Shown here one piece after another: positions 31,310 to 40,900 of a stretch of DNA of 64,000 nt. Position numbers and translations under genes: made by a program. The first letter of the stretch is position 1. The number at the start of each line of letters is the position of its first letter. Source of the DNA: Prorocentrum cordatum (Eukaryota > Sar > Dinophyceae > Prorocentrales > Prorocentraceae); NCBI GenBank assembly GCA_963575745.1, contig CAUYUJ010022515.1:429766-493765 (forward strand), written 5' to 3'. Under the pieces are notes generated by a model that was given only the letters and a program-made list of their open reading frames with translations, was not told where the DNA came from and ran no database searches.

Positions 31310-32493
31310 TCGGCCTTCTTCTTAGCATTAGTATTAGTATTCTTCTTCTTAGTATTATTCTTCTTCCGCTCGGCCCCCCCCCCCCATTCGGGCCTTCGCG
31401 CTCGGCCTTGCCCGCCCCCCCCCCCCGCTCGCCTTGGCTTCGGGGCGCGGGGTGGGGGGGGCAGCTGCAGTCGGCGATGAAAGTGGGAATAGCGATGGAA
31501 CTGATCGAAATGGCCTTGGGGTGGCCGCCGCCAGCGGCCATGCGCATCGTCTTCATCGGCGGCGCCGCGGCCCCCTGCTCCGCGGGCCCGGCGCCGCCGT
31601 TGCCGCCCGCGCCCTCGGAGTCGGAGTCGTCGTCGCTCCCCGACTCGTCGTCGCTCGGCGGCACCATGCTCGCAGACGGCCGTTTGCCGCCGGGCTTCGC
31701 GTGGATCTTGCCCCTGGCCCCATGCGCGCCGCGCGTCGTCGGCCGCGGTTGCGTCGGCGACGTCGCGGGCCCCCCGTCGCCGATCGGCATCGGGCCGTCC
31801 TCGGCGGGCGCAGGAGGCAGACTCGGAGCGCAGCGCCTGCGGGCCGCAGCGCCACCATCCCGGCGCGGCCCGGCGGGCGCGGCGGCGGGCCCCCCCCCCG
31901 CCGCCACGCGCGCGCGAGCGCCGCTCGGGGCGTTCCCCCGGCGTGCCACTCGGGCCCATCAGAGTGGTCGCTGACGGAGGGCGGCCCCGACGCGGCCAAT
32001 TGCATGCGCAATTTCCACGGCGGGGGCTTGTTAGCGTAGTTCTTCGTCCGCCTAAAGCAGCCCCGCGGGGCCATCGGGCGCGCGCGCGTCGCCCAATCGA
32101 AGCCGCCCGCCAAGAGGGCGACGCGCGCTGCCAACTGGGCCGTCGGCCCACGCAGCGCGCGCCGCCCGAGACCTTTGCGCCCCGCAGCGCGACTGCAACC
32201 CGACCCATCAAGTCGCTGCGCTCGCCCAGTATGGCGCCCCACTGCCTCTTCGCCAGGCAGGCCAGGATGGGCGCGAAGTCCTGCGTGGGCGCCCTGCTCG
32301 ACCCCGCCAGCTCCTCGCCCGCGGCCGCGTTAGCGACCGGCACGCGCGCCGAGGGCGCCGCCGACTCCGCGGCGCGGCCGAGCAGCTTGGCCGCAGCCCA
32401 TTTGCTGAAAGGCATCTGGCCAATCTCCGGGACCAGCATGGCCGAGTCCTCGGCGGAGATGAGGGCCCGCGGCGCCACGATGGCGAGCGCCAT
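31310..32493 (-). pseudogene. hypothetical protein on the minus strand, frame-broken
   Basis: Starts MALAIVAPRALISAEDSAML at 32493. It continues with PEIGQMPFSKWAAAKLLGRA, DFAPILACLAKRQWGAILGE and RSDLMGRVAVALRGAK, which looks like a folded helical domain of about 110 residues. It then changes frame (FDWATRARPMAPRGCFRRTK, NYANKPPPWKLRMQ), and changes again to an acidic Ser/Asp run (PPSDDESGSDDDSDSEG) toward 31600. No family is recognised. The helical start followed by a basic and acidic tail could be a gag-like or nuclear protein; this is inference only. Confidence 0.38.
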
Positions 32494-32729
32494 GGAGCTC
32501 TGCGCCTCCTAGATCTCCGCATGCGGGTCGGACCTCTTCCCGACTTGGGAGAGAGGCGATTTGGCGGCCTTAGCTGCCCCGCCGGCGCGGCCGCCGCGGC
32601 GCCGGCGGGCGCCGCGCGCGCGCGCGGCGCGAATGCAAAGCCGCCAGCGGCTATACGTGGCGATCGCTCGCAGCGATTGTTGCGCGGGGATCGGCGTCGC
32701 TTCGCCCTCCACCACCTTCTTCGATTCTC

Positions 32730-32753
32730 CTTCGCTTCCTCCTCCTCCTCCTC

Positions 32754-32785
<32 letters not shown>

Positions 32786-33190
32786 TCCCCCCATCCCCCC
32801 TCCTCTTCCTCCTCCTCCTCCTCCTCCTCTTCCTTCCCCCCCCCCCCCCCCCTCCCCCCCCCCCCCCCGAGCGATCGCCATCGCTGCCTCCCCCATCCCG
32901 GCCCGCCTTGCCCGAGCGATCGCCGTCGCCGTTTCCCCCGTCCCCCTCCTCCTCCTTCTCCTTCCCTCCCCCTCCTCTTCCTCCGCCTCTTTCCCCCCCT
33001 CCCCTCCTTCTCCTATTCCTCCCCATATTTTTTCTCCGCCTCCTCCTCTCATCCTCCTCCTCCTCCTCCTCCTCCTCCTCCTCCTCCTCCCTCCCTTCCT
33101 CCTCCTTCTCCGCCTTCTCCTCCTTCTCCTTCTCCTCCCCCGCGCGGTCGCCCTCGCTGCCTTCCCCGCCCCCTTCCTCCTCGCCCAAGT
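32730..33190. repeat. CCT/CTT and C-run tract
   Basis: Pyrimidine-rich DNA with two pure CCT blocks and C runs. Ser/Pro and Glu/Arg frames are artefacts. Confidence 0.9.
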
Positions 33191-33349
33191 GAGCGCCATG
33201 GCTCCCTCCCCCATCCTTCCCCCTCCTCCCCCGAGAGATCGCCCTCGCTACCTTCCCCGCCCCCCCCCCCCTGGCCGATCGCCATCGCTGCCTTCCCCGT
33301 CGCCGGGCGACGCCTCTTGTCGAACCCGCGGGCCGCGGCGGGCGGGCGC

Positions 33350-33400
33350 GCGGGAGGGGGGGGGGGGGCGGGGGCGAGGGGGGGGGGAAGGGGGGTTAAG
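33350..33400. repeat. G-run cluster
   Basis: Consecutive G runs of 4-9 in about 50 bp, a strong G-quadruplex candidate. Confidence 0.7.
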
Positions 33401-33549
33401 CTATTTTCAAGTTACTTTTATGTTGTTGATGTATTGCGCGTCAGAAAGGGCAAGTTACTCAGCGATAGTTAACAAGTATCTTGCACCCTCGGGAAACTAC
33501 CGGCGATATATCTATCAGTAGTCTGTCCATAGTTGCGCTGCGAGACGAA

Positions 33550-33550
33550 T

Positions 33551-33582
<32 letters not shown>

Positions 33583-33583
33583 A
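33550..33583. repeat. TA microsatellite
   Basis: TATATA run of about 30 bp in otherwise mixed DNA. Confidence 0.9.
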
Positions 33584-33889
33584 ATCGTTAGGGCACGCTG
33601 CAGTTAGTTATCGTTTGCCATGAATAGACGATGCCCAGTTATACCTACGGTGTAAGTAGCATGAGAGCCTGCGCCCTCTACGGACGGCGGGCTCTGGCGC
33701 GCGTCAGTCGGCGTTTCGCTGGGCGCCCGTGCGGCGTGGCGCGGGCAGTGGCCGGCGCTGGGCTGGGGGGCGACGATCGGGTCTCTATCGGCGAGAATCC
33801 GCGCGCGACCGCTCAGCCCAGGTGGCGGGCAGCCTCGGGCGCTCCAGCGCCTCGGCGCCAGCGCGGCCAACCCGCGGCGGGCCCCGGTT

Positions 33890-34225
33890 CACGTTGCAGC
33901 CCCCAAGGGGCGGCGACGTCTCACGGTGTTCACCAAAGGGAACCTCGCCGCCGGAGTCTGCAGGAGCTCGCGCAAGTGGCGGCGGCGCGCTAGATGGCAG
34001 CGCACCGGGGGCGGCGAGGTCCATGTTGGCAACCGTGAAACAGTCCATGGTCGGGCCCCAGGGGCCCGCGGCAGTTGCAATTGTTTCCAGGTCGCAGCCC
34101 GCCGGGGGCGGCGAGGTCTCCTGGCGGCCCCCGTAGGACACCGCTCCGGTGGACCACCCAGGAGCCCAGCGAAGCGGCGGCCGCTTCGCAGGTCTCAGCC
34201 CGCCAGGGGCGGCGAGGCCTCATAT
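33890..34225 (+). repeat. GCAGCCCGCCGGGGGCGGCGAGGTC words
   Basis: The word CC(G/C)(C/A)(C/A)GGGGCGGCGA(G/C)GTCTC occurs near 33898, 34001, 34094 and 34197. The spacing is close to 100 bp, so it is a degenerate array of four units. Frames reading through it on either strand are not convincing. Confidence 0.6.
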
Positions 34226-34413
34226 ACCTTGAGCATCCAATGTACAAATACATTTGAATCGCCGAGATACTTGCTCCTAGCAAAGTTCCCATTTGCTGAT
34301 ATATCTGAGAGCAACGCGCACCAACATGCTGGAACGTTGCTTCATGTTGTTGCCGGCGTGTGCCCACGAGATGTAGACCCTAGCGCGCTCTGGGAATAGC
34401 TGTCTCCTACCCC

Positions 34414-35160
34414 TTGCCGGGGGGAATAATTATGTTTCCTTTTCGTTCACCCTACGGTCTGCAGCCATTCGCTCGAACGCGAGTGACAGGCATGGGGGCC
34501 GCTCTTGAGGGGGGGCCGCCGCGCCACCGCGCATGCCTGCTTAGCGACGAGGCCGTGGCCGACTTGGTCAAGAGGCGCGTATCATTGATCGAGAAGAGCT
34601 ACATCAGTGGAACAACGGAGCAGATTCTCAAGGACAGCGCGCCGCGCTTGTTGGACGCGCGCAAGGCGTCGCAGCGCTTGAGACCCACCGCGCTCGCGAA
34701 GGCCATCACCTCGCAGAGGGCGTGCCTCGCCGCCAAGGAAGCGAGGCGCTGGGCCACTGAGATGAGCAGGCGCGTCGGCTACGTTGCGAACATGTTAAAA
34801 GGGCGCCGCGGCCGCGGAGAAGCAGACCAACTACGCTAGGGTTCTCGAAGGCGCGACGAACGTGGAGCGGGGTCGTAATTCTTCCAGCAAAAAGAAGAAG
34901 ACGGCACAGACAGAGGCTCTCGATACCAGCTCGGAGGATGAGAGCACCCAGGGCAAGACGACGGCCCCCAGCGGGCTGCGCGGCCCCGACGCCAGGTGCA
35001 AGTTGATCAGGGGGCAGCACGGATTCCCCCCCCCGCCCAAGCCAGCCACCAAGAAGAACGAGGTGCACCGCCCGCTCGTCGCGGCGTCAAATCAGGAGGT
35101 GGCGGGCTCGCCGGCGAGCGCGCGCCCTCCAGCTACGCGGGCCGCTTCTATCTCTGCGAG
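34414..35160 (+). pseudogene. hypothetical basic protein with acidic/Lys tail, frameshifted
   Basis: MPGGIIMFPFRSPYGLQPFA at 34414 leads into a helical segment (SDEAVADLVKRRVSLIEKSY, TEQILKDSAPRLLDARKASQ, ALAKAITSQRACLAAKEARR) and stops at 34839. A second frame from about 34800 reads an Asn/Lys-rich tail (NSSSKKKKTAQTEALD, SSEDESTQGKTT) and then a Pro-rich end. The family is not recognised. The same build (helical start, acidic SSEDES, Lys run) is seen in the broken genes at 3.1, 4.9 and 37.1 kb. Confidence 0.42.
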
Positions 35161-35584
35161 GAAGGTTTGGCCGCCCCCTTCCTCCGCCCCTTCCTCCTCT
35201 TGCTGCTGCTCCCGCTGCTTCTCCTGCTCCTTTTATTATCATGGCCCTTCTTTTCGTCCACCCCCTCTCTCCTTGATCAAAGATGACGCGGTGCGACTGG
35301 GGCGCCTACCCGCCGTGCGTGGTTATTGCTGAAAGTGCGCCAATGGATCTCCCTGAATACACTACAGAGAGGGGAGGGCCCCCCCCCCCCCCTCTCCCCT
35401 TCAAGGAGGGCGGGGGTCGGGAATCCCCCCCCCCCGCCCCCCCTCTCCTTTTCCCCGTTAAGGCCCTTCCCCCCCCCCTTCCCTACTTTTTTTTCTCCGC
35501 CTCGGGGGGAGGGGCGGGGAGGGGTGGGGGGTGGAGGGGGGGGGGGTGGGGGGGGGGTCGGAACCCCCCCTCCCCCCCTGTAGG
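35161..35584. repeat. CT-rich then C-run and G-run tract
   Basis: A CT-rich segment, then C runs of 9-14 (35379-35480) facing G runs of 4-9 (35505-35560). The two could fold back on each other or form quadruplexes. Confidence 0.8.
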
Positions 35585-36835
35585 GATTGCGGAGTTGGGA
35601 GTAGGGAGTGGTGAGTAGTGAGTAGTTAGTGCGTAGTGAGTAGTGAGTATTGGTGAGTATTGGGTAGTGAGTAGTGGGTAGTGAGTGGCGAGTAGGGAGT
35701 AGGGGGTAGGGAGCGGGGAGTAGTGAGTAGTGAATAGTGAGTAGTGTGCACTGATATGTGAGTTGTGAGTGGCGAGTAGTGAGTGGTGAGTAGTGAGAAG
35801 CGAGTAGCGAGTAGTGAGTACTGAGTAGCGAGTAGGGAGTAATGAGTAGTGCGTAGTGAGTAGTGGGCAGTGAGTAGTGGGTGGCGAGTAGCGATTTAGA
35901 GAGTAGTGAGTAGTGGGTAGTGCGTAGTGCGTAGTGAGTAGTGAGTAGTGAGTGGTGAGTAGAACGTAGTGAGTAGTGAGCTGTGATGAATAGAGAGTAG
36001 TGGATAGTTGCAGTGGGTAGTGAGTAGTGAGTAGCGAATAGGGAGTAGCGAGTAGTGAGTAGTGAGGAGCGAGTAGGGCGTAGTGGGTAGTGAGTAGTGA
36101 GTAGAGAGTACTCAGTAGTGAGTAGTGGGTAGTGACTAGTGAGTAACGAGTAGGGCGTAGCGAGTAGTGAGTAGCGAGTAGGGAGTAGTGAGCAGTGGGT
36201 AGTGAGAAGTGGGTAGCGAATAGTGGGTAGTGAGTAGCGCTTGGTGAGTAGTGGGTAGTGGGTAGCGACTAGTGACTAGTGACTAGCGACTAGTGAGTTG
36301 TGACTAGTGACTAGAACTAGAGACTATGTAGTGACTAGTGAGTAGGGAGTACTAAGTAGTGAGTAGTGAATAGTGAGTAGCGGGGAGTGAGTAGTGAGTA
36401 TTGAGTAGCGAGTGTGGGAGTAGCGAGTAGTGAGCACTGAGTACTGTGTAGCCAGTGTTGTGTAGGGAGTAGCGAGTAGCGAGTAGTGGGTAGTGAGTAG
36501 TCATTTGCGGGCAATGAGTAGTTAGTAGTGAGTAGTGAGTAGTGGATAGTGGGTAGTGGGTAATGAACAGTTTTGAGTGATTAGTGAGTAGGGAGAAGTG
36601 AGTAGTACTTAGTAAGGAGTGAGTATTGAGTAGTGGGTAGTGAGGAGTGAGTAGTTGAGTAGGGAGGAGGGAGTAGTGAGTAGGGAGTAGTGAGTAGCGA
36701 GTAGTGGGTGGTGGGTAGTGAATAGTGGATAGTGAGTAGTGAGTCGTGAGTAGTGAGTAGGGGGTAGTGAGACGTGGGTAGCGAATAGCGAGTAGCCAGT
36801 AGTGGGTAGTGTGTAGTGAGTAGTGAGTGCTCTTT
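35585..36835 (+). repeat. GTAGTGA minisatellite, 1.25 kb
   Basis: About 1250 bp made of GAGTAGTGAGTAGTG words with GTAGCGA, GTAGGGA and GTAGTGG variants. The basic step is 7-8 bp. The minus strand reads as Leu/Thr/Ser/Tyr repeats, an artefact. Confidence 0.95.
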
Positions 36836-36844
36836 GGGGCCGGG

Positions 36845-36905
36845 GTTCGTGGTTGGGGTTAGGATTAGGGGTTTGGGTTAGGGTGAGGACTAGGGGTAGG
36901 GGGGG
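36845..36905 (+). repeat. telomere-like GGGTTAGGG/GGGTTTGGG stretch
   Basis: TTGGGGTTAGGATTAGGGG, TTTGGGTTAGGGTGAGG and ACTAGGGGTAGGGG in a row. This resembles degenerate TTTAGGG/TTAGGG telomere repeat. It sits exactly where the GTAGTGA minisatellite ends. Confidence 0.5.
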
Positions 36906-37100
36906 TGGCGGGGGTTGGGTTCCGGAGTCAGGGGGCGGCGCGGCGAAAGGGGGGGGGGAGGGGGGGGGGGGGGGGGCGACGACGGATCGGGAAAAGGGGA
37001 GGGGGGGTTCCCGACGACGGATCGGGGAATGGGGGGGGGAGGGGGGGACGGATCGGGGAAAGGGGGAGGGGGGGGGTCCTAGACCCCCCCCCCTTGGGGG
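36906..37100 (+). repeat. G-run tract with GACGGATCGGG words
   Basis: G runs of 7-14 with the word GACGGATCGGG(A/G)AA three times (36981, 37016, 37048), in units of about 33 bp. Confidence 0.75.
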
Positions 37101-37726
37101 GGTCCAGCGGCGCACCCTCGTCATTGCTGATGAGTCGGGCAAGGAGACGAGCGCGCCGCTGTCTGCGTGCGATTCGGGCTTCTTAGTGGCGCGCGCACCT
37201 GATGGGGGGAAGATCGAGACCCACCAGTCCAGCGCTTTGCTCAAGGCCCACCCCGAGGGGCGGAAGAAGCGGGCGGCCGGGGAGAAGGAGGCACCGACGA
37301 AGCTTCCGAAAGCAGCAATAAAGAAAACGAGCGCGACAGGAGGCAAGAAGCGCCCTGCTGCGCCAATGGCGGGCCCTCCCAGGAAGCGACCAGCCCGCGC
37401 GGAGGCCGCCCGAGACGACGAAGAAGATGATGGCGAGCAGGAAGAGGAAGGGGCGGAGGGGGGGGGGGGGCGGGCGACGATAGCCAGCGGGGCGACGAGG
37501 CACAGACAGAGGAGCCAGCCGACGAGGCAGCTCGAGGCGCTGCCCATGGGCGCGGCTGCCATCTCGACTGGCATACCAGGGGCTGCAGGGCGGGGGGGTG
37601 GGAATCAAGCTGAAGCACGGCAAGCAGAATCAGCCATGCTCTTTCGGAAGGGCACCCGCGAGGGGCACCGTGACGAAGGGCGAGCTGATGGGCGTCGGCA
37701 AGAAGGTGCGCGAGCAGCTCAAATAA
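37100..37726 (+). pseudogene. hypothetical protein with Lys/Ala core and acidic tail, frameshifted in a G run
   Basis: Reads VQRRTLVIADESGKETSAPL, ACDSGFLVARAPDGGKIETH, then a Lys/Ala/Pro-rich basic segment and DDEEDDGEQEEEGAEGG. At the G run (37456-37470) the sense moves frame, giving TEEPADEAARGAAHG. After a second G run (37591-37597) it gives GIKLKHGKQNQPCSFGRAPA and KGELMGVGKKVREQLK up to TAA 37724-37726. Text past this stop still looks protein-like (KIADMRGAARGAADALMQEL), so the stop may be premature. Both shifts fall in homopolymers, so sequencing slip is possible. Family unknown. Confidence 0.45.
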
Positions 37727-37829
37727 GGCAAGATCGCTGATATGCGGGGCGCCGCGCGGGGTGCTGCGGACGCTCTGATGCAGGAGCTGATCGATGGGCG
37801 CGTCATCATCTCCCATCGCCATCTTGCGT

Positions 37830-38240
37830 TTTCCTTCCCCCTCCCACCAAGGGGCTCATTGTCTCCTATCGTCGTCTGACGTTCAATCCCCCCCCCCCCC
37901 CCTCGATTTATCAGGGGGCCCGCCCGCCCCTTGATAGGGGGCAGGGGCCCCTTCGCGCAGGGAGTTCAAGCAGTGCTCTGCGCGAGCGAGAGATTGCGCT
38001 TGTTTGTTGTTCGCGCAGCTTTCTTGGCTCAAGACGATCGCGCTCGCGAGGCTCGCCGCGGGGCTTGAGGCATGCTTGCGCGCGCGGCGAATGCCCCCCT
38101 CGCGCTGGCGGCGCTCGCCGCCGCTTGGCTGGCCCCGCAGCGGGGGGCGGGGGCCGGCAGGAGTCAGGGGCCCCAGGGCGAAGTCAGGAGGCAGGAGTCA
38201 GATGCCAGGGGGGTCAGGAGTCAGTTGGCAGGGGCGCTCG
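37830..38240. other. spacer with C run and AGGAGTCAG words
   Basis: A C run at 37890-37905 faces GGGGGCC words. AGGAGTCAG recurs at 38158, 38194 and 38218. No gene is supported. Confidence 0.5.
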
Positions 38241-38243
38241 AAT

Positions 38244-38282
38244 TGCAACCCCCATCCGTTTACGCTGTAAACGGGGGGCGGG
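38244..38282. other. perfect hairpin CCGTTTAC-GCT-GTAAACGG
   Basis: An 8-bp perfect stem with a 3-nt loop (38249-38267), extended by facing CCCCC and GGGGG with a short bulge. Not followed by a T run. Confidence 0.6.
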
Positions 38283-38524
38283 GGTATAAAAATGAAGCAA
38301 TGCTTGTGGCTCCATGCAATTCACCGCCCCCACGAGACTTCCCACGAGGCCCCTCGGGAGGGCGCGAACGGGCCCGCGCCCCCCCCCCCCCCCCCCCCCC
38401 CCTCAGGCGATGATCAGCGGCTACAGCCCCGGAGCGGGAGGCGGCGTCGGCGACTGGGGCGGAGGCCCCCCGCGGGCGGGGCCATTTCGACGAAGCAAAG
38501 GACATGCTCTTTGGGTCAAAAAGA

Positions 38525-38575
38525 AAAAGCACCCCTAGATCGGGGGACCCCCATCGATGGGGGGGCCCCCGTGAA
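38525..38575. other. palindrome CCCCCATCGATGGGGG
   Basis: A 16-bp perfect palindrome within nested GGGGGACCCCC and GGGGCCCCC inverted words, so several alternative hairpins are possible. Confidence 0.65.
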
Positions 38576-38602
38576 AAAAAGTGAACGCCCCAGGGATCCG
38601 TT

Positions 38603-38639
38603 CCCGTTCCCGTTCCCGTTCCCGCCCCCGCTCCCGTCC

Positions 38640-38671
<32 letters not shown>

Positions 38672-38697
38672 CCGTCGTGGTCGTCGTGGTCGTCATA

Positions 38698-38729
<32 letters not shown>

Positions 38730-38765
38730 GGTCGTCGTCGTCGTCGCGGTCGTGGTCTCCGTCCA
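38603..38765. repeat. GTTCCC and CGT microsatellites
   Basis: Four GTTCCC words, then about 115 bp of CGT with CGTGGT interruptions. Confidence 0.9.
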
Positions 38766-38799
38766 CCCTGAAGGGGGGTCAGGAGGGAGGCTCCAGAAA

Positions 38800-39480
38800 G
38801 GCTGCGGACGCTTGGAGGCTTGTTGGGCTCTCCTGAGAGGCCTCTCGGGGGCCTCTTGGAAGCATGTTGCAAGTCTCTTGGGGCCCGTAGGGGTCTTCCT
38901 GGGGGCGTCAGGGCGGAGGACTTTGGGGTCTCCTGGGAGTTCGTTGGCGGTCTCGGAAGGTCTCTGTCAGACGCCTACGGCGAATCACCGCCGCCCCTTG
39001 CCTTTTGGAAACGCCGACGCGGCCGAGCGCCACGGCGAAGTTCGGCCCAGGTGTTGAACCAGGTGCTCCCCCAGCCGTCGTTGAAACCCTTGGGGGAAAC
39101 ACTTGGGCGAGGAAGATGGGGGGGGGAGCAGGATAGAGGGGTGCGCTGGTGATGATAACGAAGAGGCACGTGAGATGATAAAGGGGGGGGGAGGAGGCCT
39201 CTTCGAGGCATTTTGGGGCTTCCTGCGGGCTTTTGGAAGCCACTCGGGGCCATCTGGATTCCTTTTCGGGCAGTATTGGCCGTCTTGGAGGGCATATTCG
39301 GTCGCCTCGGGGGCCCTGCAGGGCCGCCCTGGCAGTCTTCGACGGCATGCTGGCCGTCCTGGAGGCCACATTGGACCATCTTAGCATGCTTGAATGCAAT
39401 CTCTTACGTGCCTTAGGCCATCTTGGAGGCAATCTCATCCGTCCAGGAGGCCATCTTGGCCGTCGTGGAGGCCATCCCCA
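38800..39480 (+). repeat. TTGGRGGCC periodic repeat, block 3
   Basis: Degenerate words such as TTGGAGGCC, TCTTGGGGCC and CATCTTGGAGGCAATC recur with about 20-30 bp spacing. Same character as 2400-2580, 8050-8190 and 53300-53960. Confidence 0.6.
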
Positions 39481-40348
39481 GCGTAGCCCACCCAGCCATG
39501 GTTCTGTTAATGCGCTCGTACATATCCAGCTGCCTGCGGCAATTCCCGCCACCGTGGTGATGATGATGATGCTGATGATGATGATGCTGATGATGATCTC
39601 TGTTAGGCGCGGCGGTTCTCGTCGTGGTTACGTTGTCGGTCAGTGTTGTCGTAGAAGGGGGAAACGCCCGCAAATTTTGAAATTTTCGTTTCGGTGCGGT
39701 GATTCTCGTCGTGGTTATGCTGCCGGCCAGTGGCGCGGTGCCCCTTTTCGGCGCGGCGGTTCTCGTAGTGGTGACGTTGTCGGTCAGTGTTATCGTAGAA
39801 AGGGGAAACGCTTGCAAATTTTGGAATTTTGGTTCCGGCGCGGTCGTTCTCGTCGTGGTTATGCTGCCGGTCAGTGGCGCGGTGTCAGGCGCTCCCGTCG
39901 CGGTGTCGTCGGCGTCCGTTGTCGTAGACAGGCGCGCAATGTTTGCTGCCGCCGCCGTGTTTCGTGCAGTTCGCATCGAAAGCGTTTTTATTCGGGTGCT
40001 CTGAGCTGTGCTTGCGGGGCTCGTGGTGGTGATGTTATCTGCCGCTGTTGTTAGGTTGGAGCTGCCCGCGGTCGCACTCCTCGGCGTCGCAGGTTTCTCA
40101 GAGGGCGTAGACGGAGCGGCGCCGCGAACTGCTGACGTCTTTCCGACTTTGCGCGTCATGGACGTCATAATGTCGCTCGGAAAGGAAGCCGCGCACGTGT
40201 CTGTCGGAGCCCCGCAGAGCGGCCGGGTGATGCTCAGAAGCGAGGCGCGCACACGGCGGCAAGGAAGGCACCAAGTCGGAAAAAAATCGGCAGGCAGGCA
40301 GATAGCACACGTCGTCGACGCTTCGTTATTCGACGTGTTGCGCGCCAT
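39413..40348 (-). CDS. hypothetical 311-residue ORF with Cys-pair motif
   Basis: Starts MARNTSNNEASTTCAICLPA at 40348. Residues 14-47 carry C-x2-C, then a further C-x2-C (WCLPC) and a later LCGAPTDTC, so a small zinc-binding or RING-like fold is possible. The middle is Thr/Ser/Ala-rich and runs through the 144-bp tandem duplication, then His repeats from a CAT tract. The end lies inside the periodic TTGG repeat. The first 110 residues look like real protein; the rest is probably repeat read-through. Function not assigned. Confidence 0.4.
   Translation of the reverse strand: MARNTSNNEASTTCAICLPADFFPTWCLPCRRVRASLLSITRPLCGAPTDTCAASFPSDIMTSMTRKVGKTSAVRGAAPSTPSEKPATPRSATAGSSNLTTAADNITTTSPASTAQSTRIKTLSMRTARNTAAAANIARLSTTTDADDTATGAPDTAPLTGSITTTRTTAPEPKFQNLQAFPLSTITLTDNVTTTRTAAPKRGTAPLAGSITTTRITAPKRKFQNLRAFPPSTTTLTDNVTTTRTAAPNRDHHQHHHHQHHHHHHGGGNCRRQLDMYERINRTMAGWATLGMASTTAKMASWTDEIASKMA
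39604..39892 (+). repeat. 144-bp tandem duplication
   Basis: Two units of about 144 bp (39608 and 39752). Each has CGGCGGTTCTCGT...GTGGT, TTGTCGGTCAGTGTT, GTAGAA...GGGGAAACGC, CAAATTTTG, then CGTGGTTATGCTGCCGG and CAGTGGCGCGGTG. The length is a multiple of three, so the frames stay open. Confidence 0.85.
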
Positions 40349-40840
40349 CCTTTATTTGGGCTCGGGCATGCTTCGAATCCGTCTGGGCTGCGGCGTATCG
40401 CGACGCGGGTGTCGGGCCGCGAAGCGCGCCGCGCGGGGCGCGCTCGCGTAGCTCGCGTGCGTCTGTCGCCAGGGAGTGGCGTGAACAGAAGGGCGCGCCG
40501 GCACGGTGGGGGCAGCGACGAGCGTGGCGAGGGCGTCGCGACATGCGCCGGGAGCTGCGGCGTGCCCTTCGAGACCATTGGTGATGGAATGCTCTTGGTG
40601 CTTGTCGCGTGGGCGGCGTATGCGACGTGCGCGCCGCCTACCTCTGCGGCGACCTTGGCGGCAGACAACGCAACCGTGGGGCCCTGGGAGAATAAGTGCT
40701 TGCAAGATGTGGTAGCGCGTATGCAGCGCGGTCGTTGGCGCCGAGAAGCTTTGATTCCCAACCATCCTGTGGTGTTGGGTCCTCGTTTTGTAGGGACGGC
40801 GCCCCGCGTTCCCCACCTCCTCCTCCTCCCACCCCCTCCC
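40349..40840. other. GC-rich DNA open on both strands, no supported gene
   Basis: Overlapping frames (plus 40409-41389, minus 40234-40761) without known motifs. Confidence 0.4.
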
Positions 40841-40844
40841 TCCT

Positions 40845-40860
40845 CCCATCATCATCGTCG

Positions 40861-40896
<36 letters not shown>

Positions 40897-40900
40897 CCAC
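40845..40900. repeat. CAT microsatellite
   Basis: About 16 CAT units directly before the 90-bp minisatellite. Confidence 0.95.

Larger units (their letters stand above)
30900..33300. repeat. dispersed GAGCGATCGCCATCGCTGCC words
   Basis: About ten copies of (GA)GCGATCGCC(A/G)TCGC(T/C)GCC near 30904, 30931, 30949, 30969, 31164, 32659, 32869, 32921, 33143, 33236 and 33274. They are interspersed with coding-like and CCT-rich DNA. The core GCGATCGC is an 8-bp palindrome. Confidence 0.65.
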
